DNA from: Strongylocentrotus droebachiensis
Lineage: Eukaryota > Echinodermata > Echinoidea > Camarodonta > Strongylocentrotidae
Direction of reading: 5' to 3'
Length of the DNA: 64,000 nucleotides
NCBI GenBank assembly: GCA_035222895.1
Contig: JAVYIG010000037.1
Span: forward strand, 1,054,001 to 1,118,000
Within the stretch, counting starts at the first letter, position 1; every line of letters begins with the position of its first letter. Shown here piece after piece: positions 21,513 through 33,689 of this stretch. The notes beneath the pieces were generated by a model, which made no database searches, was not told where the DNA came from, and saw only the letters and a program-made list of their open reading frames with translations. The position numbers and the translations under genes were made by a program.

Positions 21513-22643
21513 CTATTGAAGAACTTGGGGAGGGTGGGGAGGATGGGAAGGTCTTCCTCTCCGGCGTGAAATGTATCCCGGTATCCTGCTTCATGTCTTC
21601 ATGTGATGCCTGACGTTCATGTTCAACTGTGACCTCTGCATTAGGATACATCTTCGCAAGTATTTGGATGTCAGTTTGAGACAACGGGCATTCAACATTT
21701 ATGAACTTTAGTTCTCGAGGCGAACTCTCTTTCCCTGTGCTCTGCAGCTGATGACTGATACTCTGAGGAAAGTCAACCTTGCACCTGTTAAATGTCAGGA
21801 CAGTAACTCCTTCGAGCTCATTGAACACAAGATGCATTAGGTCAGCCATCGGTACAGCTACTGATGCACCATTAAGTTGTAGCTCACACCCTGAAGATGT
21901 TTGTGACCACTTAACAGAGGCAAATTCTGCACCTCCTAGCTGCACCTTCTTTGCCTCAACAAGCTTCAAACGTGGACTTGTCACTTCATGTAGTACATTC
22001 AGTAATGTTTCAAATCGGCAGCAATAATCCGTCCCAAATGGTTCAATATGGATTTCGGTTAAATGTGGCAATTTGAATGACGTAATGTATTTGACTGACT
22101 TGTTCGATAGACATCTTCCAAAGCCTGATAACACCAGTGATACGATATTTGGACAGGGGGTTGAAATTTCCATAAACAGGCTTTCTGTAGATACATCGTG
22201 TGAAACCCTGTCATCATATCTTAATCTAAGCTCCCTTAAGGATGATGATATATTGACTTCCGGAAAGTATGCTTGATTGGAATTGAAAGATCCATCCTCC
22301 ACTTGCAAATCGAGACTCTCTGCATTTGGAAAAGATTTATTGACAGCCAGTAGTGTCTCATAGAGTGTTTCAGTACAAATCAGGCACTTAATGCAAACTG
22401 TGATGACAGATCTCATAGGCATAAGCTTGTAGGTAAAGTTATGTACATCTATCCAGGATTTATCAATGGAGATATGTTCAACTGCCGGACACAATGGAGC
22501 CAGTATAGAGATGAGATCTAGGAGGGGCCTGACATTTCGGCTTACTTCAAGATGAGTCTCATCATCGGTGCTCATCCACTTGTCTACTTTTAACAGTCGA
22601 CCATCACCTCTCAAAGCTGCAGTGTCCTTCCCAGATGTCTTGC
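21513..22643 (-). CDS. Leucine-rich-repeat-like exon of LRR/Death gene
   Basis: The minus-strand acceptor gtcttttttcag and donor TCAATAG|gtgagt bracket 1,131 nt, phase 1 in and phase 1 out, open throughout. The protein shows irregular LxxLxL repeats (SSLRELRLRY, PNIVSLVLSGFGR, PHLTEIHIEPFG, GVTVLTFNRC, PRELKFINVECP) like the ribonuclease-inhibitor-type LRRs of NLR proteins, and ends in a Pro/Ser-rich linker (FPSSPPSPSSSIG) before the Death exon. LRRs usually sense ligands or hold the receptor inactive. A NACHT domain would be expected upstream if this is an NLR, but none is visible here. The open frame continuing to 22794 and down to 21469 is intron. Confidence 0.78.
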
Positions 22644-23512
22644 CTGAAAAAAGACAATAAAGCAACCCATATTTGTTGCCTCCCAATTCACAGAAAAGTA
22701 CACTAGATATAAAAATACAATAACTAATACAAATCTTGCTTTGAGGTATTGATATAAAAAAATAAATGACACAGTCATATAATCTATCTAGCATATATTT
22801 CTAGTTAATAAACACACTGCATTCAACACAAAATGTTTACAAAAGTGGTATCCTTAATTGGTTAAGGTAATTTGAAAAGACTATTGCAACAAGCACTATA
22901 AGAAATTTAATCTAAAATAGGGGGGGGGGGGTGTACATCAGTACTGTAAGAGTTGAAAGACCCCTCGAATTCTATTTTTTATTTGTATCTTGATCTCAAC
23001 TAATATTACTCCATCAAGCACATGTGGTAAATTAAAAGATTTTAAAAATCTTTCCGGATATCATACTGGATTACTTAATGTCGTAGATTGACATCACATG
23101 TAATTTATATGTATTTGCAGATACCACGGAAAGAGTAATAGGAATTTAGTAACTTTTTGACTTGATGGTATCATGATAGCTTCATCCATGTTATTCAGTC
23201 TAATAAGTATAAAAATACTTATATTAATATTACCAAAAAAATAATGATAAGAATAGTACAGATCATCATCATAATTCAAGGGGATGGCTCAAGGTATCTA
23301 GGAAGAGTTATATCCTGCATCATAAGAATACACAAATGTTTAACATTATTTAAAAAAAATAACTTTGATAAACCGTTGACAAAGTTTATTAACATTGTAA
23401 AACAAATTGTGCGTGATTTTTTCTTTCTTTTAAAGGCGGATATAAAACAAATATGTAATGCCTTCTTTTCGAAGTGCTGGTTAAACTATGGGCCTCGTTG
23501 AATCCAAACAGT
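22644..23512. other. Intron, no gene seen
   Basis: AT-rich, with a poly-G run at 22920-22931. It separates the LRR exon from the exon at 28009-28105. Confidence 0.4.
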
Positions 23513-24545
23513 ATAGTATTAATGACTGCTTTGAGAGAAATAGTTGTCTGTAGTTACATCACCTTTTGTAAGCAAGAGTTCGAATCCCAGCTTCGACAAA
23601 AGTTTTTTTTTTTTTCTTTTTTTTTCGGCATATAAAAGTATTAATGACTGCTTTAATATTCGAGAAATAGTTGTTTTTATACGCTCAAGGGAAGGTTAGA
23701 ATTGTGCTATTCCCCGAGGCGTGCCGAGGGGAATAGCCCAAGAGCGTATAAAAACAATTATATACCTCACTTAAGTAATCCAGCCATCTGATTGGTCGAA
23801 ATTGCATTCATAAACTTCAACTGTTCCTGTAAAATTCCCGGTAACCATGCTTAAAACATTTAATATTTTTAATAACCATGGTTATTAAAAAAATAGGTCA
23901 GTCTCCATGGTTACCCCATAGGTTTACATGTTAAAAAATGGTTTGAGCGATGGAGGATACCGTATGTGTGCGAATAATTGGTCGGTAATTTCAATACAAT
24001 TGAATCTCGATCGCTCTTACCGACAATTTTATCTTGCATTGTTGACATGAAGACGAAAATAAACTTCCAAAAACAAAAAAACAACATCTGCCGATAGATC
24101 TTGATCTAAGTTCGTGCCAATATGCATGCAAAAGTAAAAGAAGAGTCCGTATATGGAGCTTTTGCGAAGCATTCATCACACGCGAAGCCGGTTTCAATCC
24201 ATTTTAATCTATATATCGTACAAAACTGCCTAGCATGTTAATAACGCGCGATGGCCGAGAGGTCTGAGGCGCTGACTTTAGATATATCACATATCATCTC
24301 ATCTTCGACCAAAAAAAAAAGTATTTTTTATTTTTTATTTTTTAGTCTATTTTTTTTTCGGCATATAAAAGTATTAATGACTGCTTTAATATTCGAGAAA
24401 TAGTTGTTTTTATACGCTCTCGGGAAGGTTACAATTGGGCTATTCCCCTCGGCACGCCTCGGGGAATACCTTCCCTTGAGCGTATAAAAACAACTATTTC
24501 TCTCAAAGCAGTCATTAATACTATACTATTTCTCGAATATTAAAG
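23513..24545. repeat. Nested palindromic repeat complex
   Basis: The motif agtattaatgactgcttt, gagaaatagttgttttta, tacgctc occurs at about 23514, 23636 and 24370, and inverted at about 24480-24535. Each pair encloses a hairpin whose stem tip is ctattcccc/ggggaatag around gaggcgtgcc; the clearest is 23671-23758. These blocks are interleaved with the left arm of the larger foldback element. Confidence 0.65.
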
Positions 24546-25308
24546 ACCGTCACCACTACTGGGCCAGAAGGGATTAGACCACACAGAGAGCCATCGAGGT
24601 CACTGTGACAGGTGGCTATCTCATTAACTCAGCTCTCATTTAACATAAGAAAAAGAGGATGATGGGGGACCAACAGGCACCGATTGGGGAAGTTTTCTAT
24701 ATAGAGGGAGCAAGTAGCTACAAGTATGGCAGTGTGCCTTTTGTCGAAGCTGGGATTCGAACTCTTGCTTACAAAAGGTGATGTTACTACAGTCAGCGCC
24801 TCAAACCGCTCGGCCAGCGCGCACTGTCATCATGTACAGTAGTTTTCTTTAATATATACATTAAAATGAATTGAAAACGGCTTCGCGTGGTCGATGCTTC
24901 GCCGCTGCTCCATTAAACGAGCCCTTCTTTTACTTTTGCAATGCATATTGGCACGAACTTAGATCAAGATCTATCGGCAGATGTTGTTTTTTTGTTTTTT
25001 GAAGTTTATTTTCGTCTTCATGTCAACAATGCAAGATAAAATTGTCGGTAAGATCGATCGAGATTCCATTGTATTGAAATTACCGACCAATTCTTCGCAC
25101 ACGTACGGTATCCTCGATCGCTCAGACCATTTTGTAACATTTAAACCTATGGGGTAACCATGGAGACTGACCTATTTTCCCAATAACCATGGTTATTGGG
25201 ATTTTGAACTGTTTTTTAACCATGGTTACCGAGAATTTTCGGGAACAGTTAAAGTTTATGAATGCAATTTCGACCAATCAGATTGCTGGATTACTTAAGT
25301 GAGGTATA
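23761..25308. mobile_element. Foldback element with about 0.55-kb inverted arms
   Basis: The left end tatacctcacttaagtaatc is mirrored at 25289-25308. The arms (about 23761-24309 and 24743-25308) pair along their length with visible divergence and include internal palindromes (ccatggttatt). Both arms end inward in a tRNA-like module. The flanks carry TATA on both sides, a possible target duplication. No transposase is present, so it is non-autonomous. Confidence 0.75.
24741..24824 (-). other. tRNA Leu/Ser-like module in foldback arm
   Basis: On the minus strand an A box TGGCCGAGCGG and a B box AGTTCGAATCC lie about 50 bp apart, like a type II tRNA with a long variable arm. The anticodon and acceptor stems do not pair well, so it is not a functional tRNA. 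A partial copy lacking the B box is at about 24245-24310, and a 3'-half copy at about 23548-23600. Confidence 0.55.
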
Positions 25309-25312
25309 TAAT

Positions 25313-28008
25313 ATTATTTACTTCGAGGCTGCACCTCTCAGAAACTGGTACTACAGTGTATAGGAGTCACCTCTTGCTCATATGTTTAACCATAACCTCT
25401 TAAAAAATGTATATTTACGTACTATTAATACCCTGGCTTATTTAAAGCCAAGCTGCTCTAAAGCACTGGAGCAAAGAATAACCTTATGTATAGTTTCCAA
25501 CTACCACAAATGGAGAGTGGCAAATTTTGGATTAATGTATTTCCAAAGGACAGGATTTGAGTTCCAAACCATGCGTACCATATCTTCAAGACCACAACAC
25601 ACCTCTACTATGATGATTACGCAAACATGTATATGTGTATGTCTTTATATTGAACATTCGTAATTGCAACAGGTACACAAAGGCTCGCATATTTTTATTC
25701 CAAATGTCGTAGCTACTGCCTACCTTAAATTTTGAATACACGTTAATCTTCAAGTCAGCCAAATTAACATACACTAATTCAACATTTAATTCAAATATAC
25801 TCCTTTATTCGTTGTCCGATGGAAGATGAAAGTTGGTGAACTCTTTATAAAATGCTTGGAAAGGCATGTTGGATAGTTTCAGACGAAAAAGATTATTTTG
25901 TGTATGTTCTAAGAAAAAATTCCTGTCATTTGTATAGAATATTTTGTAAACCTCATTGGAAGGAAAGGGCTAAATACCTACATGGTCATACTCAATGTCT
26001 GTTTAATCAGGATTTTGTTTTTCTTCATTTGTTTCCCTTCAACAGGTATGACAAAGTTTTGGTATGGGGTCATGAATTTGGTCCAAAATAACATATTTGA
26101 AGCATATGCGATTTTACAATATTCAATGATCGTTGTCGCGGTTGAAATTGATTTAAAGTGATGACAGTGTAAATAATAAACTCTTTATGTTGTATAGCTC
26201 CTTCTCAAGACTGATATTACTTTAGCTCTAAAACAGTGTGTGTGTTTTTTTTACTACAATCGACCGATTTCCTAGTCCCGTTTAGGAAATTATATATCAG
26301 AACTGCACATTCTGAGATTTTCATGGTCGCAGCTACCATGGAAAGGTATTAGCCGCTATTTGAAATATTTGAAATTTACCGGGAGCCCCGGTAAATTTAT
26401 ATTTATTCAATTGCTCGAAAGCAAAAGTGTTTTCGGGGCTAAATTTGCAAGTGCTTATATAACATCTAATGGGCCATCCAAATATATCAACAATTAAAAT
26501 AAGTTTTATCCGTCCAATTTTCAAAATTTCCTAGAACTTTGCATTACTTTTAAAGGTACTATGTTTCATTTGCAGGACCAAAAAAAAAAAAAAAAAATCC
26601 AACGGCATTTGAAAGATAATACTATTTGCGAACTTCCCATAAAAAAGGGGGGCTCGAAAATGTCTTTAAGTGGAAAAATAACCACTATTGGTTGTCGAAA
26701 CGACTTAAGTGCTACCCAGTCGATAAGTAAAAGTCAAATTTTTAGACCATTGTACCGAATGGTCGTACGTTTTGTGCTGCGCAAAGATTCAATCAGTTTA
26801 ATTTTGGCCAATACCAGAAGTGGGATATTGATGTAGACACATGCTCATGTACCCTTTACAGCTCATTGTATGTATGTTATAACCAAAGAATAAAAACAGT
26901 CAGTCACTTAATTTGATGTTGGCTGCAAAAAGGACATATAATCTTTAAAGCGAAGGTTCATTGATTTAAAAAACTAACTTTATTGTCATTATTGCAAAGA
27001 TGAAACTTTGTTTGGACACGGTAATCACAATTCAATGCTCGGACATATTCGAAGAAATGATCATTATCAATTTTCAAAACGTTTAAATACAGCCCTGGCA
27101 TAGCACCTGAAGAGCTATCCACTGGCTGCTGAGATGTGTGACGTCACATTTGAACGTGATTTGCAGACGATGTCCCATGTCATCTCACACATTTTCAGTG
27201 CCTGTTCTCTGCAGTTTTTTATTGTACTAAATGATTAATATATTGCCTCACTCTAAACCCCGCGCATGGTATTATTTCGATGAAAAATGGAGCTATAGAA
27301 AAGGCAAGTAATCCGTCGCTTGTAGTTGTAAACAAAATAAAGACCCGATTGTATTTTCAGCTGCATACACCGCGGCTGAAGAGGGATTAAATGCCGTCCA
27401 TGCTATCATTCTGGGGGGGGGGGGGGGGTTCAATTTGAAAGTGTGGTTCCTTTGATTGTTCATTAAACCCTATCCTGTGTATTTACAAACAAAATATGTT
27501 ATCAAAATCGGTTTCATATCGCTTTTTGAATGGTGTAAAATGCCATCACATTTATATACACTAAACTCATTATAATTTCAGAAATAAAAGCGTTGCAATT
27601 ATGTTCATTCTTTATAGGATGTCGTCCGATTGGGCAGGAATGAATCATATTGTGACGTCATTAAAACATCGTTAATTTTCTGGCGAAACTCTCGTTTATC
27701 ATAGATGCTATGGATGTGGTTTAATTTATTTTTTATAAATCACCCAATATGTAGTTGACCTAAACTTGTACGATGGCCATATGTTAGCGTACCAGTTTCT
27801 AGTGATAAGTTATTTGCCATACTTGCGATTTTCTTTGAACGGGCACATTAACGTCCAAAACTTTTACTCGAATTGTTAAAAGCCATTAACAATGCAATAC
27901 ACGGTACATGTAACGCTTTTTAAAGGGTTTCAACACATATGTTTTTAAAACCCCGGTACTATGATTGTCACATACTGATTTTGAATCTCATCTGATATCT
28001 TTACATAC
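25313..28008. other. Intron, no further exon recognised
   Basis: AT-rich. It contains a dispersed-repeat copy (26340-26545) and a poly-G run at about 27413-27429. Small ORFs at 25382-25663 and 26561-26836 show no recognisable domain or splice support. Confidence 0.4.
26340..26545 (+). repeat. Dispersed repeat copy, uninterrupted
   Basis: gctatttgaaatatttgaaa, ccggtaaat, ttcaattgctcgaaagca and the end ccaattttcaaaattt match a second copy at 32345-33075, where the same sequence is split by a 533-bp insertion. Confidence 0.7.
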
Positions 28009-28105
28009 CTTCTCTTTTAAGCCTGATACGTGCGTAGCTATATTCATCACACAAAGTCAGTCTTCGAGTGTGACGTAGAACTCCTAATAACTCCGTTGGC
28101 TTGGA
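28009..28105 (-). CDS. Predicted 97-nt exon, LRR-like
   Basis: The minus-strand acceptor tttctatttcatttcatag and donor AGAAG|gtatgt bracket 97 nt. Only one frame is open: 32 codons starting SKPTELLGVLRHTRRLTL and ending RIRLKRE, plus one G. Phase is 0 in and 1 out, so it fits both the phase-0 micro-exons upstream and the LRR exon at 22643 downstream (split codon GGC). The L-x-x-L-x-x-L pattern suits an LRR strand. The repeat at 28131 begins only 25 bp from the acceptor. Confidence 0.6.
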
Positions 28106-28130
28106 CTATGAAATGAAATAGAAAAACAAC

Positions 28131-30361
28131 TAGACATATAATACTTGTTTGGAACAAGTATAGGTGGGCTGGTCAACTAAAATTTGAAAAAAAGAGCAAA
28201 AATAATCAAGAAACTGCTTACAAATTTTTAATAAACAATATCATGTAGATTCAGTACGTGAACGAAATTCACCTTCTATAGTCATAACACGCAAATTGTG
28301 AAATGTCTGACATGAGGCCTTTAATCGAAATTTTCACTCTGTTGACATCATCAAAATGAAAAATGAATGAATTGAACTTGTAGAGAATTATCTTAGCTAC
28401 AACATATCGAAATTTTGAAGAAAATTGATCAATATATACAGAGATACAATCAATTTTACATAAATATGCTGACTTTATAATATGCAAATTCGTATTTTGA
28501 GTTCCAAGGCCATTATGATTATATCACGAAACACTTAATGGCAAAATGAGACATGGAATCATATCTCCAACTCATACTTTATCTAAAATTTGAAGGTCAC
28601 GGTTCATTCCAAAGAGCTACAGTGGATTTTGTACAGGCATGTTTTTGCCCATATATGCTATGTATTAAAAGAGCTCGCGCGCACGGACATTTATCTTGAA
28701 TTTACGCTCATCTTGTTGTTAATGGTCATAAAGAGATAAACATGGTATCAAATTCCTTGAAAAAAAATGGCGATTCTATGTTTTGTAATGGTGTAACGCG
28801 CAAAAACGCGCGCGCATGCGCGTGTGCGCGATTTTTTATAAAATGCCTAAAATTACCTGAAACGTATGCAAAAAAAATTTGAGACGATTTTGAGCATTAA
28901 ATTTTTCTGGCGCGCACTGACGCGCGGACGTACGCGCACGCGCGCGTTTTTGGACATGAAATTGACTGGACTGATATTGACCTTGATCATGGAAAATATG
29001 AATGAGAAATGACTTACCGTTATGAAAATATGATCATAAGTAAATTTTCAGAAAATTTCACAAAATGGCGCCTAGATGACGTCATCAGTCAAGGTCAAGG
29101 TTGAAAACCTCACTTTGTTTTATCCATATGGCTTTACATATGTGTGCTAAATATCAAATCATTTGATTAAGCCATTTTCAACTTATCTTGCTAACAAAAA
29201 AGTGGGTCGAAATAAGAAAAATAAACTAGACATATAATACTTGTTTGGAACAAGTATAGGTGGGCTGGTCAACTAACATTTGAGACAAAATAGAGCAAAA
29301 ATAAGCGACATACTGCTTACAAATTCTTAAAAGACAATATCATGTAGATTCATAACGTGTACTAAATTCACCTTCTATAGGCATAACACGCAAATTATGA
29401 AGTTTTTGACATGAGGCCTTTAATCAAAATTTTCACTATGATGACGTCATCAAAATGAAAAATAGTTATTACTGTGCTTGTAGAGAATTGTCTTAGCTAC
29501 ATCATATCGAAATTTTGAAGAAAATTGATCAATATTTACAGAGATACAATCAATTTTACATAAATATGCTGACGTCATAATATGCAAATTCGTATTTTGA
29601 GTTCCAAGGCCATTGTGATGATGTCACGATACACTTAATGGCCAAATGAGACATGGAATCATATTTCGACTCATACTCTATCTTAATATGAAAAAAATTG
29701 AGGATCCCGGTGCATTCCAAAGAGCTATAACGGATTTTGTATAGGCATGTTTTTGCCCATATATGCTATGTATTAAAAGAGCTCGCGCGCACGGATATTT
29801 ATCTTGAATTGACGCTCATCTTTTTATTAATGGTCATAAAGAGATAAAAATGGTATCAAATTCCTTGAAAAATATGAGAAATATCATGAAAGGAAAAAAA
29901 AATGGCGATTCTATGTTTTGTAATGGTGTTACGCGCGAAAACGCGCGCGCATGCTAGTACGCGCGATTTTTTATAAAATGCTTAAAATGACCTGAAACGT
30001 ATGCAAAATAAATTTGAGACGATTTTGAGCATTTAACATTTTTGCGCGCGCACTTACGCGCGGACGTACGCGCACGTGCGCGTTTTTTTACCTGAAATTA
30101 ACCAGACTGATATTGACCTTAATCACAATAAATATGAATGAGAAATACCTTTTGGTTATGAAGATATGATCATGAGTAAATTTTCAGAAAATTTCACAAA
30201 ATGGCGCCTAGATGACGTCATCAGTCAAGGTCAAGGTTGAAAACCTTACCGTGCTTTGTCCATATGCCCATACATATGTGTGCCAAATTTCAATTTATTT
30301 GATTAAGCCATTTTCAAGTTATCTTGCTAACAAAAAAGTGGTAAGAATTAAGAAAAATAAA
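28131..30361. repeat. Two tandem copies of a 1.1-kb repeat with CG-rich tracts
   Basis: Copy 1 starts at 28131 and copy 2 at 29227 (period 1,096 bp); both begin tagacatataatacttgttt and end tgctaacaaaaaagtg. Each contains tracts of alternating purine-pyrimidine CG (cgcgcgcatgcgcg, acgtacgcgcacg) and tgacgtcatcagtcaaggtc. The start gtataggtgggctg is mirrored by cagcccacct at about 30421 and 30491, so the unit may be a mobile element. It is non-coding as far as I see. Confidence 0.75.
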
Positions 30362-30501
30362 TAATAAAGAAATAAATAAAGGCGATTTTAACAAGAATAT
30401 AAGGTGGTCTGTATTAGATACAGCCCACCTGATAAATAAATAAATAAAGGCAATTTTAACAAAAATATAAGGTGGTCTGTATTAGATACAGCCCACCTGA
30501 T
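30362..30501. repeat. Short direct repeats ending in cagcccacctgataaa
   Basis: Two copies of about 70 bp (ataaataaaggcgatttta, then aaggtggtctgtattagat and acagcccacct) follow the 1.1-kb units. Confidence 0.75.
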
Positions 30502-32344
30502 AAAAGGTGTCATCAGATATTTCTAGCTCTAAACATAGCCTATATGCAGAAATGGTAAAAAAAAAAAAAAACATCCATGATGTGAAAGTAACATAATAAT
30601 TTTGTTTTTAATTGCCATCTTTCTCATTGGAATATTCCAAGACAGATGAACTACAAATGCCCTTTCAACCAGGTTGCACGATCAACGAGCCCTTCGGCGG
30701 GCCCATATTTATGTTTAAATTAAGAAAAAGGACCACAAACATTTTGAATGAAGGTAAAGGTGCCCGATGACTCTCCTCAACGAGTTCAGCACATCATATG
30801 GCATATTTGTAATACTTGATTAAATAAACACATGATTTATTACACAAATATGCATTCCCCATTGGGCTGTTATGAATAACTTCAAGTCTCTGGGGAGGGG
30901 TCATCATGTGCCCCCCTCCTCCCCCCCAACAAATATGATGTAATATCAGTTGACTTGACAAGTACCTTTTATTATAACAAACTTCTAATTGTCTTCATAC
31001 AGAAAATCATCTCACTATAGTCTGATAATCTTAACATTTGTTTGTTACATTGTGGCTTTTACAATCAAACTGTGGGTACCTGAGACATATTGGGCCATCA
31101 CAACCTCATACATGTACTATTGAATATTGATATGGAAATCGAGATTCAATGTACTCCCATTAACTCAGTCATCTTGACTTGCATGTGTAACTGGCCATTA
31201 TAGCCGTTTTTGAGCAACCATATTTCATGTTATTGTTCATATTGTGTGCCCTAAATCAAAGAAACACGTTAAGCCAAAACCTTTGTCCTGAAATGCTTAA
31301 AGACAATGATGGGCCTGTTAAACAAAACACATCGGCCATTTGGGGCCATTTTATGTTGTATATAGACATTATATATAATATGAATACATTTCATAAAAAA
31401 TCAGTCGGCGCCATTGTTTTCAAATTGATCGAAGACGTATTTGGTTTGTTTAAATCGAGTTGTATAGATAACCTTTCAGTAATATCTGAAATCACCATAG
31501 TTTTGGTTTCATATGATAGATACTAAAAAAACACCGAGTTAATATCAATTTCATTGATTTGTTTATTGTGTAAAATATAGATTTTGTAACAAAAGTATGT
31601 TTTAGGGAAATATTATCACCCATAATTTAGGCCAGTGATTCTACATTTATGCAGACAGTTCAAAGGATTAGGAGAACTTAGTGTAATTCATCAGCAATTT
31701 TGTACTTCAGGAAATTTGGGCATGGGTAGTTGCCCCCCCCCATACATACACACAAACGCGCACACACACACTATCAAATATTATTGACTGCCTGGGACAA
31801 CCTTCCCATTGTAAAGACAAATATCACAACATAATCAAAGAAAGATAACTACAAAAGATCCTGCTTCTAATATAGTTAGGATTATAAAGACAGCTGACGA
31901 GACCAACATATATTCTATCAACATGTTTTGTTTACCTCATTAGTCAGAAGTAGGAATGCTTACCCCCCCCCCCACACACAATAATAACAATAATAATAAT
32001 AATAATAATAATAATAATTAAAAAAAGAAAATGAAGCAGAAATTCCATCAAAGAACAAATATGACATTCGTATAATTTCTGTATATATTCACCAAAGAAA
32101 TAGAATGGAAATAGATTCCAGGGGAGCAAGTTAAATCCAGTAATCGAGCCAAAGAAAGATATTAGTAATAGCCAGTAAATTTATAAGCTTATCAAATTTT
32201 TCCTTTGTATTAATTTCTGTAAATTCTGGAATAAAGATTCACAATTTGGGAGTCAAATATTTTCAAAAACCCATCCAGTCTGTAAATTCCAACATTATTC
32301 GTTAACGAAAACTCAGGGGGGGGGGGGAACCATTCCAGTTACCA
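30502..32344. other. Intron, no gene seen
   Basis: AT-rich with a C-rich/CA microsatellite at about 31731-31770 and a C run plus TAA/AAT repeats at 31964-32020. No exon was recognised. Confidence 0.4.
31964..32020. repeat. C run, CA and AAT microsatellite
   Basis: Ten or so C, then acacacaataataac and AAT units. Confidence 0.9.
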
Positions 32345-33075
32345 TGAAATTGCCTTTAATAGGCGCTATTTGAAATATTTGAAATTTTCCGGGAGCACCG
32401 GTAAATTTTTGATTATTCAATTTCTCGAAAGCAGAAGTGTTTAGGGGTTACTTATTCCAGTGCTTATAATACCACGACATGGGCATCCAAATATATCCAA
32501 ATTTTAAAGGGACTTGGTAACATTGTTCAGATGAGAGATAGTGTTGCTAAGGTAGTGACTTCAATGCTAGATGTACAATTAAAGATAATCTGAAAATTTG
32601 AGTGAAAACGGACTATTCATGATATAAATTGAGAAAAATTGATCTGATCCATTCCTTAATTCTCCCAACTATATTATTACAATTAAATTACATGTTAGGT
32701 GAATGGAAATCGTCACAAAGCAGTAAAATGGCTCTACATTCCATTCCAGACATTTAAGTGTTGACAGATTTGTTATATGTCTGTTTTATGTCTTTTTTTT
32801 AAAGGAAAAACGGTTGGGAAAATTCAAAAATGGTTGGGAGAATTTACTGTTAATCACTGTTAGAGGGTGTCATACATCGACTCCTTCAAAGAAAACCATA
32901 GATATCTTCGTGGTTTGAGAATTTTGTCAGGATGTTTTGCTTGTCAGAGGGTTAGTACAGTAGAAAGATATTGTAAGTAACATTTTATACAAAAATTAAG
33001 CAATATTTTCATCAACCTTCAACAATGTTACCAAGTCACTTTAAAGAATTATTATCCATCCAATTTTCAAAATTC
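32345..33075 (+). repeat. Dispersed repeat copy split by an insertion
   Basis: Its left part (gctatttgaaatatttgaaa to atatccaaattttaaa) and right part (ttatccatccaattttcaaa to tttgcattacctttaat) correspond to the continuous copy at 26340-26545. Confidence 0.7.
32508..33040. mobile_element. Non-autonomous element with TTAA target duplication
   Basis: Terminal inverted repeats AGGGACTTGGTAACATTGTT and (at the right end) AACAATGTTACCAAGTCACT are each flanked by TTAA (32504-32507 and 33041-33044). TTAA duplication is shared by piggyBac and Kolobok transposons. The purine-first ends (AG) fit Kolobok better than the CCC start typical of piggyBac. The uninterrupted paralog at 26340-26545 shows the empty-site context. 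No transposase is inside. Confidence 0.75.
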
Positions 33076-33689
33076 TCCAAACTTTGCATTACCTTTAATG
33101 GCGGCAATGGCCCTGTACACTGCAATTATCACTAGTGACTCACTCTTACTTCCGTACTCTCTTTGTTTTCATCCTGCTTCGCGAGAAGGAACAGAACAAT
33201 ATCTTCTTTCTTATCCTCACTTCTTTCTTCTAAATATTACTTCTCAAAGTTTTCTCAGCGACTGAACATGTATTTTTGAGAACATCATCTCCTGCATTTG
33301 TTCCTTCATTCACTGGGAATAAATTTCTTCACATCTACTTTTCTCTGCAATTCACAGAGAGAACTTTCCCAAATTATCGCTTGTGCTGGCCAAGTTTACT
33401 TTTTGTAATAATTATCTGTGGTGATTTTATGAGGATGGTGGAATATTTGGAGCATTTTATATATATTTGGAGGATTTCATGCCTCGGAAGCTCGACATGC
33501 ACACATTCTGGAAAGTGAGATTGGTTTTATATCGCTCAGCGACCAGTCCCGCTTCACATATATCAATCGCCCCTCAGACAACAAATCGACTGGACCTTGA
33601 TCCGGCCACAATATAAAGGGCGGCTCGCGGGAAAAATCCCCCGAACCCCACGCCAAACTGCCCTTTCCATTGGGTACGTATATCTCTCT

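Noticed and set aside
22644..22794. Upstream extension of the LRR frame to an ATG at 22794
   Set aside because: A strong acceptor at 22644 precedes the LRR sequence; the upstream codons are Ile/Phe/Tyr-rich intron-like sequence.
23548..24310. Functional tRNA genes in the foldback complex
   Set aside because: A and B boxes can be seen, but the anticodon and acceptor stems do not form and one copy lacks the B box.
25382..25663. 93-codon plus-strand ORF
   Set aside because: No recognisable domain; codon content resembles surrounding intron sequence.
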